Source: Algoriphagus sp. A40
GTDB taxonomy: Bacteria; Bacteroidota; Bacteroidia; Cytophagales; Cyclobacteriaceae
Length of the DNA stretch: 60,982 bases
Direction: 5' to 3'
NCBI RefSeq assembly: GCF_002002735.1
Contig: NZ_MUNY01000043.1
Coordinates: forward strand, 1 to 60,982
Part shown: positions 36,030 to 44,312 of the stretch, one piece after another
Numbering within the stretch: position 1 is the stretch's first letter
Layout of the letters: the number at the start of each line of letters is the position of its first letter
Position numbers and translations under genes: made by a program
The notes under the pieces: model-generated
Databases searched by the model: none
Seen by the model: only the letters and a program-made list of their open reading frames with translations
What the model was told of the DNA's origin: nothing

Positions 36030-37223
36030 TCAAGCAGTTTTTAGCTTTCTGTCTGCAATGTTATAATAGAGGTAATTCGTACGGAGAATAATCACCAAAA
36101 GAATTGGGATCAGACTTGGATGGAATGACTGCCAACCCAAAATCCAGAATACAACTGCTGCATCCGCCATGATGAGGGCAAAAAGCAGGTATTGCCTCAC
36201 CCAAGGTCGGTATTCCTTTTTCAGCAATCCCCACACCAATACCAAATGTCCAGGAAAGGCCCAAAGAATATTCCAGTTCCATAGGGTAGCAGAGTGAACT
36301 GTGAAAAACCAAAGAAAAGTGACTACCAATCCCAAAATCCCAAGAATGGAAAACAAACCCAGGTCAAAGCCGATGAGCAGTTTCTTTTTCTTATGTCCAA
36401 AAAAGGTAACCAGAACAAACAGAATGGCTACCGACCACATCACTGTATAGGGATTGAGAAAATCCATCTTGGATTCAGTTTTTGGATATTCCAGGATCAC
36501 CCTTGACTCTTTGACCAAAGGGCGTGAGGGGCCTTCTCCTACAATTGTAGCTTTGGCAAAGGCGGCCTCCATATATTCAGGTAGAAATTGTTCTTCCCGC
36601 TCCGTAGCATCGCGGTCAATCACCGAACCCAAGGCTAAGTCAATTCCAAAATCCGCCCAGGGTAACGGGTAAACATATTCATCGATCAGATTTCGAAAAG
36701 TCTTTTCCTCGGCTTTTACAGAATCATCCCAGACCAATTGATCTCCCATCGCGATTTCAAATGCATCCCGGATTTTGGTGGAGCAGTTGTTAAAGAAAAA
36801 TTCATAGCGGTAAAATCTCCGGGCCGGATCATATTGAGCCCAAAGGTGCTGCAATAAAAAGTCAATCTGGCCCGAACTCAAGGCTAAAACCTGCTCCCGC
36901 ACATCCCTCTGGTAGTAATCATACTCCCTGATAAAATCAGCATAGGAGGTAACGCTGAGGTAATAATCATCCAGTTGCCCCATTGCAAATTTCCCGTAGA
37001 AATTCGGAGCATTGAAATCAAAGGTACCGTAGTTAAAAACAAGATCCTCTCCCTCGGGAACGACTTGTCTCACTCGGATAGCACTGTGACCAAAGCTGGA
37101 ATAAAGTTGGTCCCCCGGCGAGCAGGTCAAAAGACTGATTTCGTAAACCTGGGCCTTAGCAGGAGCTAAACCCATGAAAATCAACAAAAAAAACAAATAA
37201 ACTAGTTTACTTTTAGATTCCAT
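36030..37223 (-). CDS. DUF4105 membrane protein, candidate lipoprotein N-acyltransferase (Lnb-like)
   Basis: A 397-aa protein with a signal peptide (residues 1-24), a periplasmic domain and about four C-terminal membrane segments (260-390). The domain has the DUF4105 hallmarks: SSFGHSAIRV with His46, and the phrase FFNNCSTKIRDAF with Cys147. A His/Cys pair suggests thiol acyl-transfer or NlpC/P60-like chemistry. From memory, a DUF4105 protein was recently reported as the lipoprotein N-acyltransferase (Lnb) of Bacteroides; assigning that role here is inference, made plausible because Bacteroidota lack an obvious Lnt. It is upstream of uvrB and divergent from the T9SS protein at 37263, with only 39 bp between the two starts. 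Confidence 0.75.
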   Translation of the reverse strand: MESKSKLVYLFFLLIFMGLAPAKAQVYEISLLTCSPGDQLYSSFGHSAIRVRQVVPEGEDLVFNYGTFDFNAPNFYGKFAMGQLDDYYLSVTSYADFIREYDYYQRDVREQVLALSSGQIDFLLQHLWAQYDPARRFYRYEFFFNNCSTKIRDAFEIAMGDQLVWDDSVKAEEKTFRNLIDEYVYPLPWADFGIDLALGSVIDRDATEREEQFLPEYMEAAFAKATIVGEGPSRPLVKESRVILEYPKTESKMDFLNPYTVMWSVAILFVLVTFFGHKKKKLLIGFDLGLFSILGILGLVVTFLWFFTVHSATLWNWNILWAFPGHLVLVWGLLKKEYRPWVRQYLLFALIMADAAVVFWILGWQSFHPSLIPILLVIILRTNYLYYNIADRKLKTA

Positions 37224-37262
37224 TTTTTTAAATTCAACTACTTTTTAATTCCACATTTTTTT

Positions 37263-39569
37263 ATGGAAACTGTTACCTTTTTTAATTCCTTTTGGGGATT
37301 TTTTACCTGCCGAATATACTGGATATTCCTGGCAGTTGTAGGAGTCTGTTTTATTCTCCAAACTGCTTTTTCACAAGAAATAAATGCCTACAAGACTACC
37401 GGCAGCGGTGATTTTCCAGATCTTTCCATTTGGGTAGTTTGGGACGGAGCTATCTGGAATCCGGCAACGATTAAACCAAACGCTACCCATGATATCTATA
37501 TTGATCAGACTCATACGCTAAGGTTAATTGGGAATGAGAGTGTAAAGAGTGTATTTATCAATGCAGAAACCGGAGCAGGGCAGAAACTTAACCTGAATGG
37601 ATTTGATCTTGAAATCTACGGCTCCTTAAATGCATTCTCGGGCGCAGCGCCTGGTATTTCATCAGGAACTTGGAATAGCCAAAACTGGATTGGAAATTCG
37701 ATAACAAGCAAATTGATTTTCAAAGGAACTTCAAGAATCATCATTCCTCTCGGCGCTTGGAGTGGATTCAGTACCAATAGCCGCTATTCAGTGGTTTTCG
37801 ATCCGGGAAGTGGCCAGGAACTGACCATTGAGGAGCCATTCAAATCCCTCTCTTTTACCATAAAATCAGGAACGGTGATCCAAAAATTGGATACCAGTGT
37901 CATTCCCGGAAACTGCCCTACTTTTTCTTTCAACAACGAAACCACAGTATATGGTACAGGCCCATTTGGAGAATTTGTTATTGAATCAGGCGCAACTCTC
38001 ATTTCGGACTGCAATTCCGAAATCCTATTTAGATCTAGCTCCATAAGCGCCCTCAACTTCGATCTTCAAAATGGAGGCACGTTGATTCTAGAAGGTAATG
38101 CCCCTCGAATAGAAGCCGCCAATTTCCAGCTTAACGGCAAAATAATTATCCGAGGAGGCTCTGTGACCAAAAACTTCCTTACCTCTTCTTTTGCAGATGC
38201 TGTCCTCCCACAGTCAATCCGGGACTTGGAACTTCAAGGCCCTCAAAATCTAAATCTACCCAATCAACTTTTCCTGTTGGGAAATCTTGAAAAAAGCGGT
38301 ACCGGGAATTTTATTACCAACACGACTAGCCTGACCCTTATGGGATCGAATGATCAGGAAATTTTAGGATTCCCTCTGAATGTAAGAGACTTGATTTTGA
38401 ACAAGCCCGGAGGAATTTTCTATCCAAATACTGATCTGAACATCCAGAGAAATCTGACATTGACTCAAGGAACCATAGACCTGAAAGGAAATGACCTGTT
38501 TATAAACACCGGTCTCACAGGCTCCATAAATTATTCAGGAGGATCCTGGAAAAATGTTGGACTGTTAACTTATTACGGCCTCCCGGCCACCTTAAATGGA
38601 ACCAATTCCACTTTCCCGTTTGAAGACACCCGAAACGGAGGAATCCGAAAAGTGCAACTCCTTGGAAATTCCAACGGAGGCAACCTATCCATCCAATTTA
38701 CTGAATACAAAGGGGCTGAGTACAATTCCGGTTTTGATGATGCTGATGGCACGGATATTCTATACCGCCTTTTTAGCTACTTCCAATTTTCAGGTCTAAG
38801 TCCTAGCGCCAACGATCTTGAAATGAGAATTTCGGCAGACAAGCTCATCGTTGACAATGTCGATGATCTTCGGATTGTAGGCACCGGATACGCCGCACCG
38901 GGATCGCACCTTCCAGGATCGGATCCCGTGGAGCTCTGGGCGAGAAGAAGCCTGACTTTTGCAGACCTTGAAGACATAAACTTCACTGTTGGAAGCTATC
39001 GGACTCTCTCTATTTTGCCCGTAACCTGGCTTGAAATGAGTTCTAAATTCACAGACAAGGGGACTTTAGTCAGTTGGAAAGTTGCACAAGAAAAAGACAA
39101 CCACCTTTTTGAAATTTACAGAAGCCTCACTCCAATGACTGAATGGGAGAAAGTCGGATTGGTAAATTCAGATGAACGAAGCGAAACTATCAATGAATAT
39201 GAGTTTCTGGATACTTCCGCCGATCGGTTCAAAGAATACTATTACAGAATCAGACAGGTAGATTGGGACGGAAGATACTCCTGGAGTGAGGTGACCAAAG
39301 CATCCAAATCAACCGATTCTTTTGCAAAAGGTTTGGTCATATATCCGAATCCCTATGTGTCAGGGGACCTGAATTTATTTATTCCGAATTTTGAAGAGGG
39401 TTCCAAAGCTATGCTGACTGTTTTTGATGGCCAAGGAAAATTGATTTACAGTTTTATTTATGATGAATACAGCTTCACCCAAGTAGTACAGAACCTTGCG
39501 CCTGGACTGTATATAATCCATGTAGTGTATGATCATCGGCTGTTTTCGGGAAAGTTGATCAGGAAATAA
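37263..39569 (+). CDS. T9SS-secreted beta-helix-like surface protein (768 aa)
   Basis: Has a 38-residue signal peptide (long n-region, core WIFLAVVGVCFIL, cut after AFSQ). Residues about 40-160 share the pattern of the first giant's N-terminus (a Trp-rich GDFPDLSIWVVWDGAIWNP, then DIYIDQTHTLRL). Residues 160-590 are short beta strands with repeated phrases such as FDLEIYGSLNAF and LTLTQGTIDLKGNDLFI, as in beta-helix proteins. About 595-690 is the FnIII-like domain typical before the sorting signal (LPVTWLEMSSKF ... YYYRIRQVDWDG). The last 80 residues are a T9SS type-A domain (GLVIYPNPYVSGDLN ... GLYIIHVVY ... GKLIRK). Likely a surface protein; ligand or substrate unknown, no catalytic motif seen. 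Confidence 0.85.
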   Translation: METVTFFNSFWGFFTCRIYWIFLAVVGVCFILQTAFSQEINAYKTTGSGDFPDLSIWVVWDGAIWNPATIKPNATHDIYIDQTHTLRLIGNESVKSVFINAETGAGQKLNLNGFDLEIYGSLNAFSGAAPGISSGTWNSQNWIGNSITSKLIFKGTSRIIIPLGAWSGFSTNSRYSVVFDPGSGQELTIEEPFKSLSFTIKSGTVIQKLDTSVIPGNCPTFSFNNETTVYGTGPFGEFVIESGATLISDCNSEILFRSSSISALNFDLQNGGTLILEGNAPRIEAANFQLNGKIIIRGGSVTKNFLTSSFADAVLPQSIRDLELQGPQNLNLPNQLFLLGNLEKSGTGNFITNTTSLTLMGSNDQEILGFPLNVRDLILNKPGGIFYPNTDLNIQRNLTLTQGTIDLKGNDLFINTGLTGSINYSGGSWKNVGLLTYYGLPATLNGTNSTFPFEDTRNGGIRKVQLLGNSNGGNLSIQFTEYKGAEYNSGFDDADGTDILYRLFSYFQFSGLSPSANDLEMRISADKLIVDNVDDLRIVGTGYAAPGSHLPGSDPVELWARRSLTFADLEDINFTVGSYRTLSILPVTWLEMSSKFTDKGTLVSWKVAQEKDNHLFEIYRSLTPMTEWEKVGLVNSDERSETINEYEFLDTSADRFKEYYYRIRQVDWDGRYSWSEVTKASKSTDSFAKGLVIYPNPYVSGDLNLFIPNFEEGSKAMLTVFDGQGKLIYSFIYDEYSFTQVVQNLAPGLYIIHVVYDHRLFSGKLIRK

Positions 39570-39643
39570 TCTCATTATTTTTTGAGCAGAAAGGCACTTT
39601 TCCCTGATTTTCCTATCTTTCTCCACAAACCCCAATCCAACCT

Positions 39644-40957
39644 ATGACCTTTGTTTTTGTCCTGCTCAGCATCGCGATCCTGGTACTATTGATCGTGTGG
39701 GCCAAGCTCAACCCATTTCTTGCCTTTCTGATTGCATCCATCTCTGCCGGTTTGATGCTGGGACTTCCTGCAGACCAAGTTGCCAAATCCGTTCAAAAAG
39801 GAATGGGTGCCATGTTGGGCGATCTGGTCATCGTGATTGTGACGGGGGCAATGCTTGGAAAACTTGTCGCCGAAAGTGGGGCTGCACAGCGGATTGCAGG
39901 ATTTCTTATGAAAATCTTCGGGGAAAAGTACATGACTTGGGCAATGGCATTTACTGGTTTGATCGTAGGTATTCCCCTGTTCTACAATGTGGGATTTGTC
40001 CTTTTGGTCCCGCTCGCCTTCACTGTTTCCTACCAATACAAGCTTCCTGCAGTTTATGTAGGAATTCCACTCCTTGCTGCTCTTTCGGTGACGCATGGCT
40101 TTTTGCCTCCGCATCCCTCTCCTGCTGCTTTGGTGGCACAGTTTGGAGCCAATATGGGTTTGACCCTTTTCTATGGATTTTTGATTGCAATTCCTACCAT
40201 CATCATTGCGGGACCGCTGTTCGCCCCATTTCTAAAAAACATCAAATCCGAACCATTAAAGACCTTTCAGGCAGAACCCAAACCTGAAAATGAACTTCCG
40301 GGTATCGGGAACAGCATTTTCACTGCGCTTCTGCCGGTGATTTTGTTGATTGGAACCACAGCTTTGAGCTTGAATATTTCCCAAGATGATCCATTAAGTC
40401 CAATCGTAAAATTCATAGCAGATCCGGGAGTGGTGATGTTGGTTTCCTTGCTTTATGCCACTTTTTCCCTGGGCTTAAGCCGAAAAACCAATATGGTGAA
40501 GCTGATGGATATCTATACCGTAGCCACCAAAGACGTATCCATGATCCTGCTGATCGTGGCAGGAGCCGGGGCCTTAAAGCAGATTTTCACGGACACAGGT
40601 GTAAGCCTGACGATCGCAGAAGGACTGAAAACCTGGGAAATGCACCCCCTTATTCTTGCCTGGCTGATCACTGCAGTGATCCGGGTCTGTGTGGGATCGG
40701 CAACTGTTGCGGGTTTGACCACGGCTGGAATCATCGCCCCACTGGTGACGACCATGAACGTAGATCCTAATTTGCTGGTCCTTTCGATAGGCGCAGGGAG
40801 TTTGATGTTTTCCCATTTTAATGACGGCGGATTCTGGATGTACAAGGAATTTTTCAATGTGAGTATCAAGGACACCATCAAATCTTGGTCCTTGATGGAG
40901 ACAATTGTAGCTGTTGCCGGACTGTTTGGGGTCCTTGTTTTGGATCTTTTTGTCTAA
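39644..40957 (+). CDS. GntP-family gluconate/organic-acid:H+ symporter
   Basis: A 437-aa inner-membrane permease with about 12 hydrophobic segments along its whole length and no signal peptide. GntP-family phrases are visible: GLIVGIPLFYNVGFVLLVPL, then THGFLPPHPSPAALV, and near the end SHFNDGGFWMYKEFF. These mark the gluconate/idonate/glycerate-type symporters. The exact substrate is uncertain; no gluconate kinase is nearby. The next gene (RidA-like) starts 21 bp downstream, so the two are probably co-transcribed. This suggests uptake of a sugar acid or hydroxy-amino acid linked to handling of reactive intermediates; that is inference. Confidence 0.88.
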   Translation: MTFVFVLLSIAILVLLIVWAKLNPFLAFLIASISAGLMLGLPADQVAKSVQKGMGAMLGDLVIVIVTGAMLGKLVAESGAAQRIAGFLMKIFGEKYMTWAMAFTGLIVGIPLFYNVGFVLLVPLAFTVSYQYKLPAVYVGIPLLAALSVTHGFLPPHPSPAALVAQFGANMGLTLFYGFLIAIPTIIIAGPLFAPFLKNIKSEPLKTFQAEPKPENELPGIGNSIFTALLPVILLIGTTALSLNISQDDPLSPIVKFIADPGVVMLVSLLYATFSLGLSRKTNMVKLMDIYTVATKDVSMILLIVAGAGALKQIFTDTGVSLTIAEGLKTWEMHPLILAWLITAVIRVCVGSATVAGLTTAGIIAPLVTTMNVDPNLLVLSIGAGSLMFSHFNDGGFWMYKEFFNVSIKDTIKSWSLMETIVAVAGLFGVLVLDLFV

Positions 40958-40978
40958 TTTCAATCCAAAATTTACCCA

Positions 40979-41452
40979 ATGGAAACACCTGAATTAAACT
41001 TTGCAAAGCTGGGATTGACACTTCCTCCTGCCCCTAAGCCACTTGGCGTTTACAAACCTTGCCTGATTGATGGAAAATACCTTTACCTGTCCGGGCACGG
41101 AACAGTGAAACCGGACGGAAGTCTGATCATTGGAAGAATCGGAGTCGATTTGGATATCGATCAGGGAAAATTGGCTGCAAGACAAGTCGGGCTTGCCATG
41201 CTTGCTACCATCAAAGCGAATATCGGATCACTTAATAAAATCAAACGGGTAATCAAAGTTCTGGGAATGGTAAACTGTACGCCGGATTTCGAAAGACACC
41301 CGTTTGTTATCAACGGATGCAGTGAACTTTTTGCAAGTGTCTGGGGAGAGGAAAACGGAATCGGGGTACGATCGGCAGTGGGAATGGGTTCATTACCTGA
41401 CAATATCCCGGTGGAAATCGAAGCTTTGTTTGAGCTTCACGAGGGACATTAA
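40979..41452 (+). CDS. RidA-family (YjgF/UK114-like) protein
   Basis: A 157-aa protein. It has KYLYLSGHG, then ARQVGLAMLATIKANIGSL, the phrase KVLGMVNCTPDFERHP, GVRSAVGMGSLPDN and VEIEALFEL. It is longer than classical RidA (about 130 aa) and fits the YjgF_endoribonc-type subgroup. RidA proteins hydrolyse reactive enamine/imine intermediates; this subgroup's substrates are less clear. It sits 21 bp after the GntP-type permease and overlaps the convergent MltF-like gene by 4 bp. Confidence 0.85.
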   Translation: METPELNFAKLGLTLPPAPKPLGVYKPCLIDGKYLYLSGHGTVKPDGSLIIGRIGVDLDIDQGKLAARQVGLAMLATIKANIGSLNKIKRVIKVLGMVNCTPDFERHPFVINGCSELFASVWGEENGIGVRSAVGMGSLPDNIPVEIEALFELHEGH

Positions 41453-42843
41453 GGTTCAACCAGTGCCTTATACGAATCAAAAAGGCTAAGTACATCGCGG
41501 ACATAATTGACTGCGATATGGCCTTTGGCAAACCCACTTTTGACCAAAGGATCCCGATAATATTCGGGATCACTTTTTAGATTCAGAAAATAGGACACAT
41601 CCTTCCAACTTTGGGTGTTTTTGCCATACTTCAGCGTCAGCCTCCAGGCATCCTCCACATGTCCCTGACCGATATTATAAGAGGCAAGAATAAACCTGAT
41701 CCTTTCATTGGTATCCGGTACGCGCTCCCTCCAAAACTTATCGAGGTATTGGAGGTACCTTACCCCTCCGTTGAGCGACTGCACCGGATCGTTTGGATTC
41801 GTGACGCCAAACCGCTCCAGGGTCACAGGCATCAACTGAAGTAGCCCTTCCGCTCCGGCATACGACATCGCTGTGGTATCAAATCCTGACTCCTTGTATA
41901 CCAAAGCGGCCAGAAGTCTCCAGTCCCATCCCAATTCTCCCGCACTTTCCCGGATTATTTCATCATAGACAGATATTCTGCTGCCTGCTACGGAAGAGAA
42001 CTGACTGGTCGTTCTGAAATACGTGTTGCGGGAACTCAAAAAATACTTTGCATAGAGTTCCGGAATGAATCGTTTCTTTTTTTCAGCAAGCCATTTGTTA
42101 ATCTCTTCCAGGAGTTTAGGTGAGTTTATTCGTGTCGCCCAACCCACTGCACCATTTTCTGAGACCTTGAGAGACACATTTAATCCCTCGTAGTAAGTTT
42201 GGTTGGCTTTGGCAATATTCCGGTCAGCTACAGTCCACTTGACTTTCCCTTCAGCCACTTGGTCAATCAGGTTTTCTTCATGATCCTCTGATTCGAATAC
42301 AGTAAATCCCAAATTGAGTGAATCACGGATTTCCTTAAGTTGCAAAGGATAAACTGTTCCCTTCCTTACAAAAATGGTATCGATACCAATATCGCTCCAG
42401 TCCAAATTTTTTTCTGCCGGCTTTTTGCCGACAATTACTGTACTTCTGGTTCCTAAATAATGGGTAAATGCCGATCGGTTTTGGCGCTGGATGTTGCTGA
42501 TATCGAGATTCATTGCAATCAGGTCAACTTTGCCTGATCCAAGATAGTCAAATGCTTTTTCGATGTCGCTTAACACGACCAATTCCAACTGGACGCCCAA
42601 GGTTTTTCCCAAATCCCTTAAGAGCTCAAATTCATAACCCATTCGTCTACCCCGGTAGATATAATAGGAAGTGGAATTATTATCCACAGCGACTCTGATT
42701 GATCCCCGGGTCTTGATTTCGGGCAAATCAAACATATAGGAGTGATGAAGTACCTGATCAAATCGGTCTTCCAAGAAAGTACATTGTACTCCCGAAACGA
42801 GCAAGATTAATGTACAACATGCCGCAATTAGTGCTTTTTTCAT
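41449..42843 (-). CDS. MltF-like lytic transglycosylase with solute-binding domain
   Basis: A 464-aa envelope enzyme. It has a signal sequence with Cys21 (SGVQC), but the -1 residue is Gln, so the lipobox is atypical. Residues about 45-265 form a family-3 solute-binding-like domain (IRVAVDNNSTSYYIYRGRRMGYEFEL). Residues 290-440 are the SLT domain, with the probable catalytic Glu318 in ALVYKESGFD, AEGLLQLMP and ASYNIGQGHV. This domain order is that of membrane-bound lytic transglycosylase F, which cleaves peptidoglycan glycan strands. It follows the efflux operon on the same strand but is separated from it by a terminator at 42938-42962. Confidence 0.88.
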   Translation of the reverse strand: MKKALIAACCTLILLVSGVQCTFLEDRFDQVLHHSYMFDLPEIKTRGSIRVAVDNNSTSYYIYRGRRMGYEFELLRDLGKTLGVQLELVVLSDIEKAFDYLGSGKVDLIAMNLDISNIQRQNRSAFTHYLGTRSTVIVGKKPAEKNLDWSDIGIDTIFVRKGTVYPLQLKEIRDSLNLGFTVFESEDHEENLIDQVAEGKVKWTVADRNIAKANQTYYEGLNVSLKVSENGAVGWATRINSPKLLEEINKWLAEKKKRFIPELYAKYFLSSRNTYFRTTSQFSSVAGSRISVYDEIIRESAGELGWDWRLLAALVYKESGFDTTAMSYAGAEGLLQLMPVTLERFGVTNPNDPVQSLNGGVRYLQYLDKFWRERVPDTNERIRFILASYNIGQGHVEDAWRLTLKYGKNTQSWKDVSYFLNLKSDPEYYRDPLVKSGFAKGHIAVNYVRDVLSLFDSYKALVEP

Positions 42844-42937
42844 TCCAAGGGGGAAAACCCCTGATGGTTCTGAAGCCCAATTGGCAAACGCTATGCCAAT
42901 ATAAAAACAAAGCGATTCTTAAAAAAAGCAAATAAAA

Positions 42938-42962
42938 AACGGAAGCCTGACAGACTTCCGTT
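42938..42962 (-). terminator. Terminator of the efflux operon
   Basis: Stem AACGGAAG / CTTCCGTT around a 9-nt loop, starting 6 nt after the TolC-family stop. On the minus strand it runs into TTTTTTATTTG. Confidence 0.8.
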
Positions 42963-42968
42963 CCCTGA

Positions 42969-44312
42969 TCAATTTTCGGGCAGTTGGAGAGGTTCCATAC
43001 TGTTGTCAAAGAAAATTTTTCCCGAGAGTCTGAGCAACTCGATTTCCTGTTCTTTGATCTGGTAAATAGATGTGATCAACCTGTTTTCGGCTGTCAGGAG
43101 ATTCACCTGGGCATCTCTAAATTCGAGGTAGGAGGCAATCCCAAGTCTAAATCGCTCTAAGGCGATATCGGTATTTTCTCTGGCTACCTGATAATTTTTG
43201 CGCTCAATTTCCAACAGCCGGAGGTTATTGGCGTAGGTGTTATAGGCCCTGGCTATGTCGGATTTTAGTTGGATTTCGTATAACTCCAAGGCGTCTTCCT
43301 GAATCCTCTGCTGCACTTTTGCATTTTGGATCCGTCTGTTGAGTGTTAGGCCACTAAACAGATTCACAGTGATATTTCCACCGTAGTTAAATCCCGCACG
43401 TTGGTTTTGTGCTACGATGCCCGCGTCGGAATTGGATGTGTTGTTGACGTAGGTTCCGTTTATGTTGAGCATCGGTAGTCTAGATGCCTGAAGCTCTCTG
43501 GTCTGGAGAAAAGCGACATTGTTAAGTCGCTGATTGATGAGCAATTGCTTGTTTTCCAAAAACGCATTTTCTTCCAAATCCAATCGGGTGAGAATTTCAC
43601 CCACCAGAATGGTGTCCTTGACCACAAACTCCTCTTGGGCATCCACTGCCATCAATTCGTTGAGATTAACCCGTGCATTTTGGATAATCTGCTCCTGGGT
43701 CAATAACAAACTTGAGTCAGCATTGTAATCGACTTCTGCAGTGAGGTAGTCTCTTTTTCCGGCACCACCAAGTTCATATTGAGCCTTTGCTATGTTAAGT
43801 CGCGCACGGCTGAGATTTAGAGTTTCTTTTAATACCTGAAATCGCTGAAGCTCGAGGATCAGGCGGTAGTAGGTAGTAGAAATCCCTGCTACAGTATTTT
43901 CAACAGCGATTTTGGCATCCAGTTCACTGATTTCTGTCAATTGACCCAGACGCTTCATGATGACCACGGATTCTGGCCTGAAGCCATAGAGGCCCACGAC
44001 GTTGAAGTTTTCACTTCTGGATTTCGCATTATCAATCTCCCGAGGCGCGGGGTCATTCACAAATCGCTGAACAACGTCCTCGTTGCTGAATGAGCGCAGA
44101 TAAGTAGCATCCACTGTTGGCATGAACAGTTCCCCCACACCAATCTTTTGATCCCCTTCTCGAAGGGTGACATTTTCGACAGCAATCTTGATTTGAAGGT
44201 TATTTTCAAGACCAATTTGGATTGCTTTTTCCAAATCTAAATTTTCCTGGGCAAAAACCGACACAGAGGTCAGTAAGCTTCCCCAGGCGAATAAAAAGGC
44301 TAATTTCTTCAT
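42969..44312 (-). CDS. TolC-family outer-membrane efflux protein
   Basis: A 447-aa outer-membrane channel with a signal peptide (cut after VFAQ, residue 21). The rest is mostly long helices with the two-fold internal repeat of outer-membrane efflux proteins: LEKAIQIGLENNLQIKIA early, and ALERFRLGIASYLEFRDAQ late. It is the third part of a tripartite pump; its ATG overlaps the stop of the RND gene by 1 nt (TAATG), so translation is likely coupled. The substrate is unknown. Confidence 0.9.
   Translation of the reverse strand: MKKLAFLFAWGSLLTSVSVFAQENLDLEKAIQIGLENNLQIKIAVENVTLREGDQKIGVGELFMPTVDATYLRSFSNEDVVQRFVNDPAPREIDNAKSRSENFNVVGLYGFRPESVVIMKRLGQLTEISELDAKIAVENTVAGISTTYYRLILELQRFQVLKETLNLSRARLNIAKAQYELGGAGKRDYLTAEVDYNADSSLLLTQEQIIQNARVNLNELMAVDAQEEFVVKDTILVGEILTRLDLEENAFLENKQLLINQRLNNVAFLQTRELQASRLPMLNINGTYVNNTSNSDAGIVAQNQRAGFNYGGNITVNLFSGLTLNRRIQNAKVQQRIQEDALELYEIQLKSDIARAYNTYANNLRLLEIERKNYQVARENTDIALERFRLGIASYLEFRDAQVNLLTAENRLITSIYQIKEQEIELLRLSGKIFFDNSMEPLQLPEN

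Noticed and set aside
41449..41452. 4-bp overlap of RidA-like and MltF-like genes as a regulatory overlap
   Set aside because: The genes are convergent, and such small tail overlaps are common and need no special explanation.
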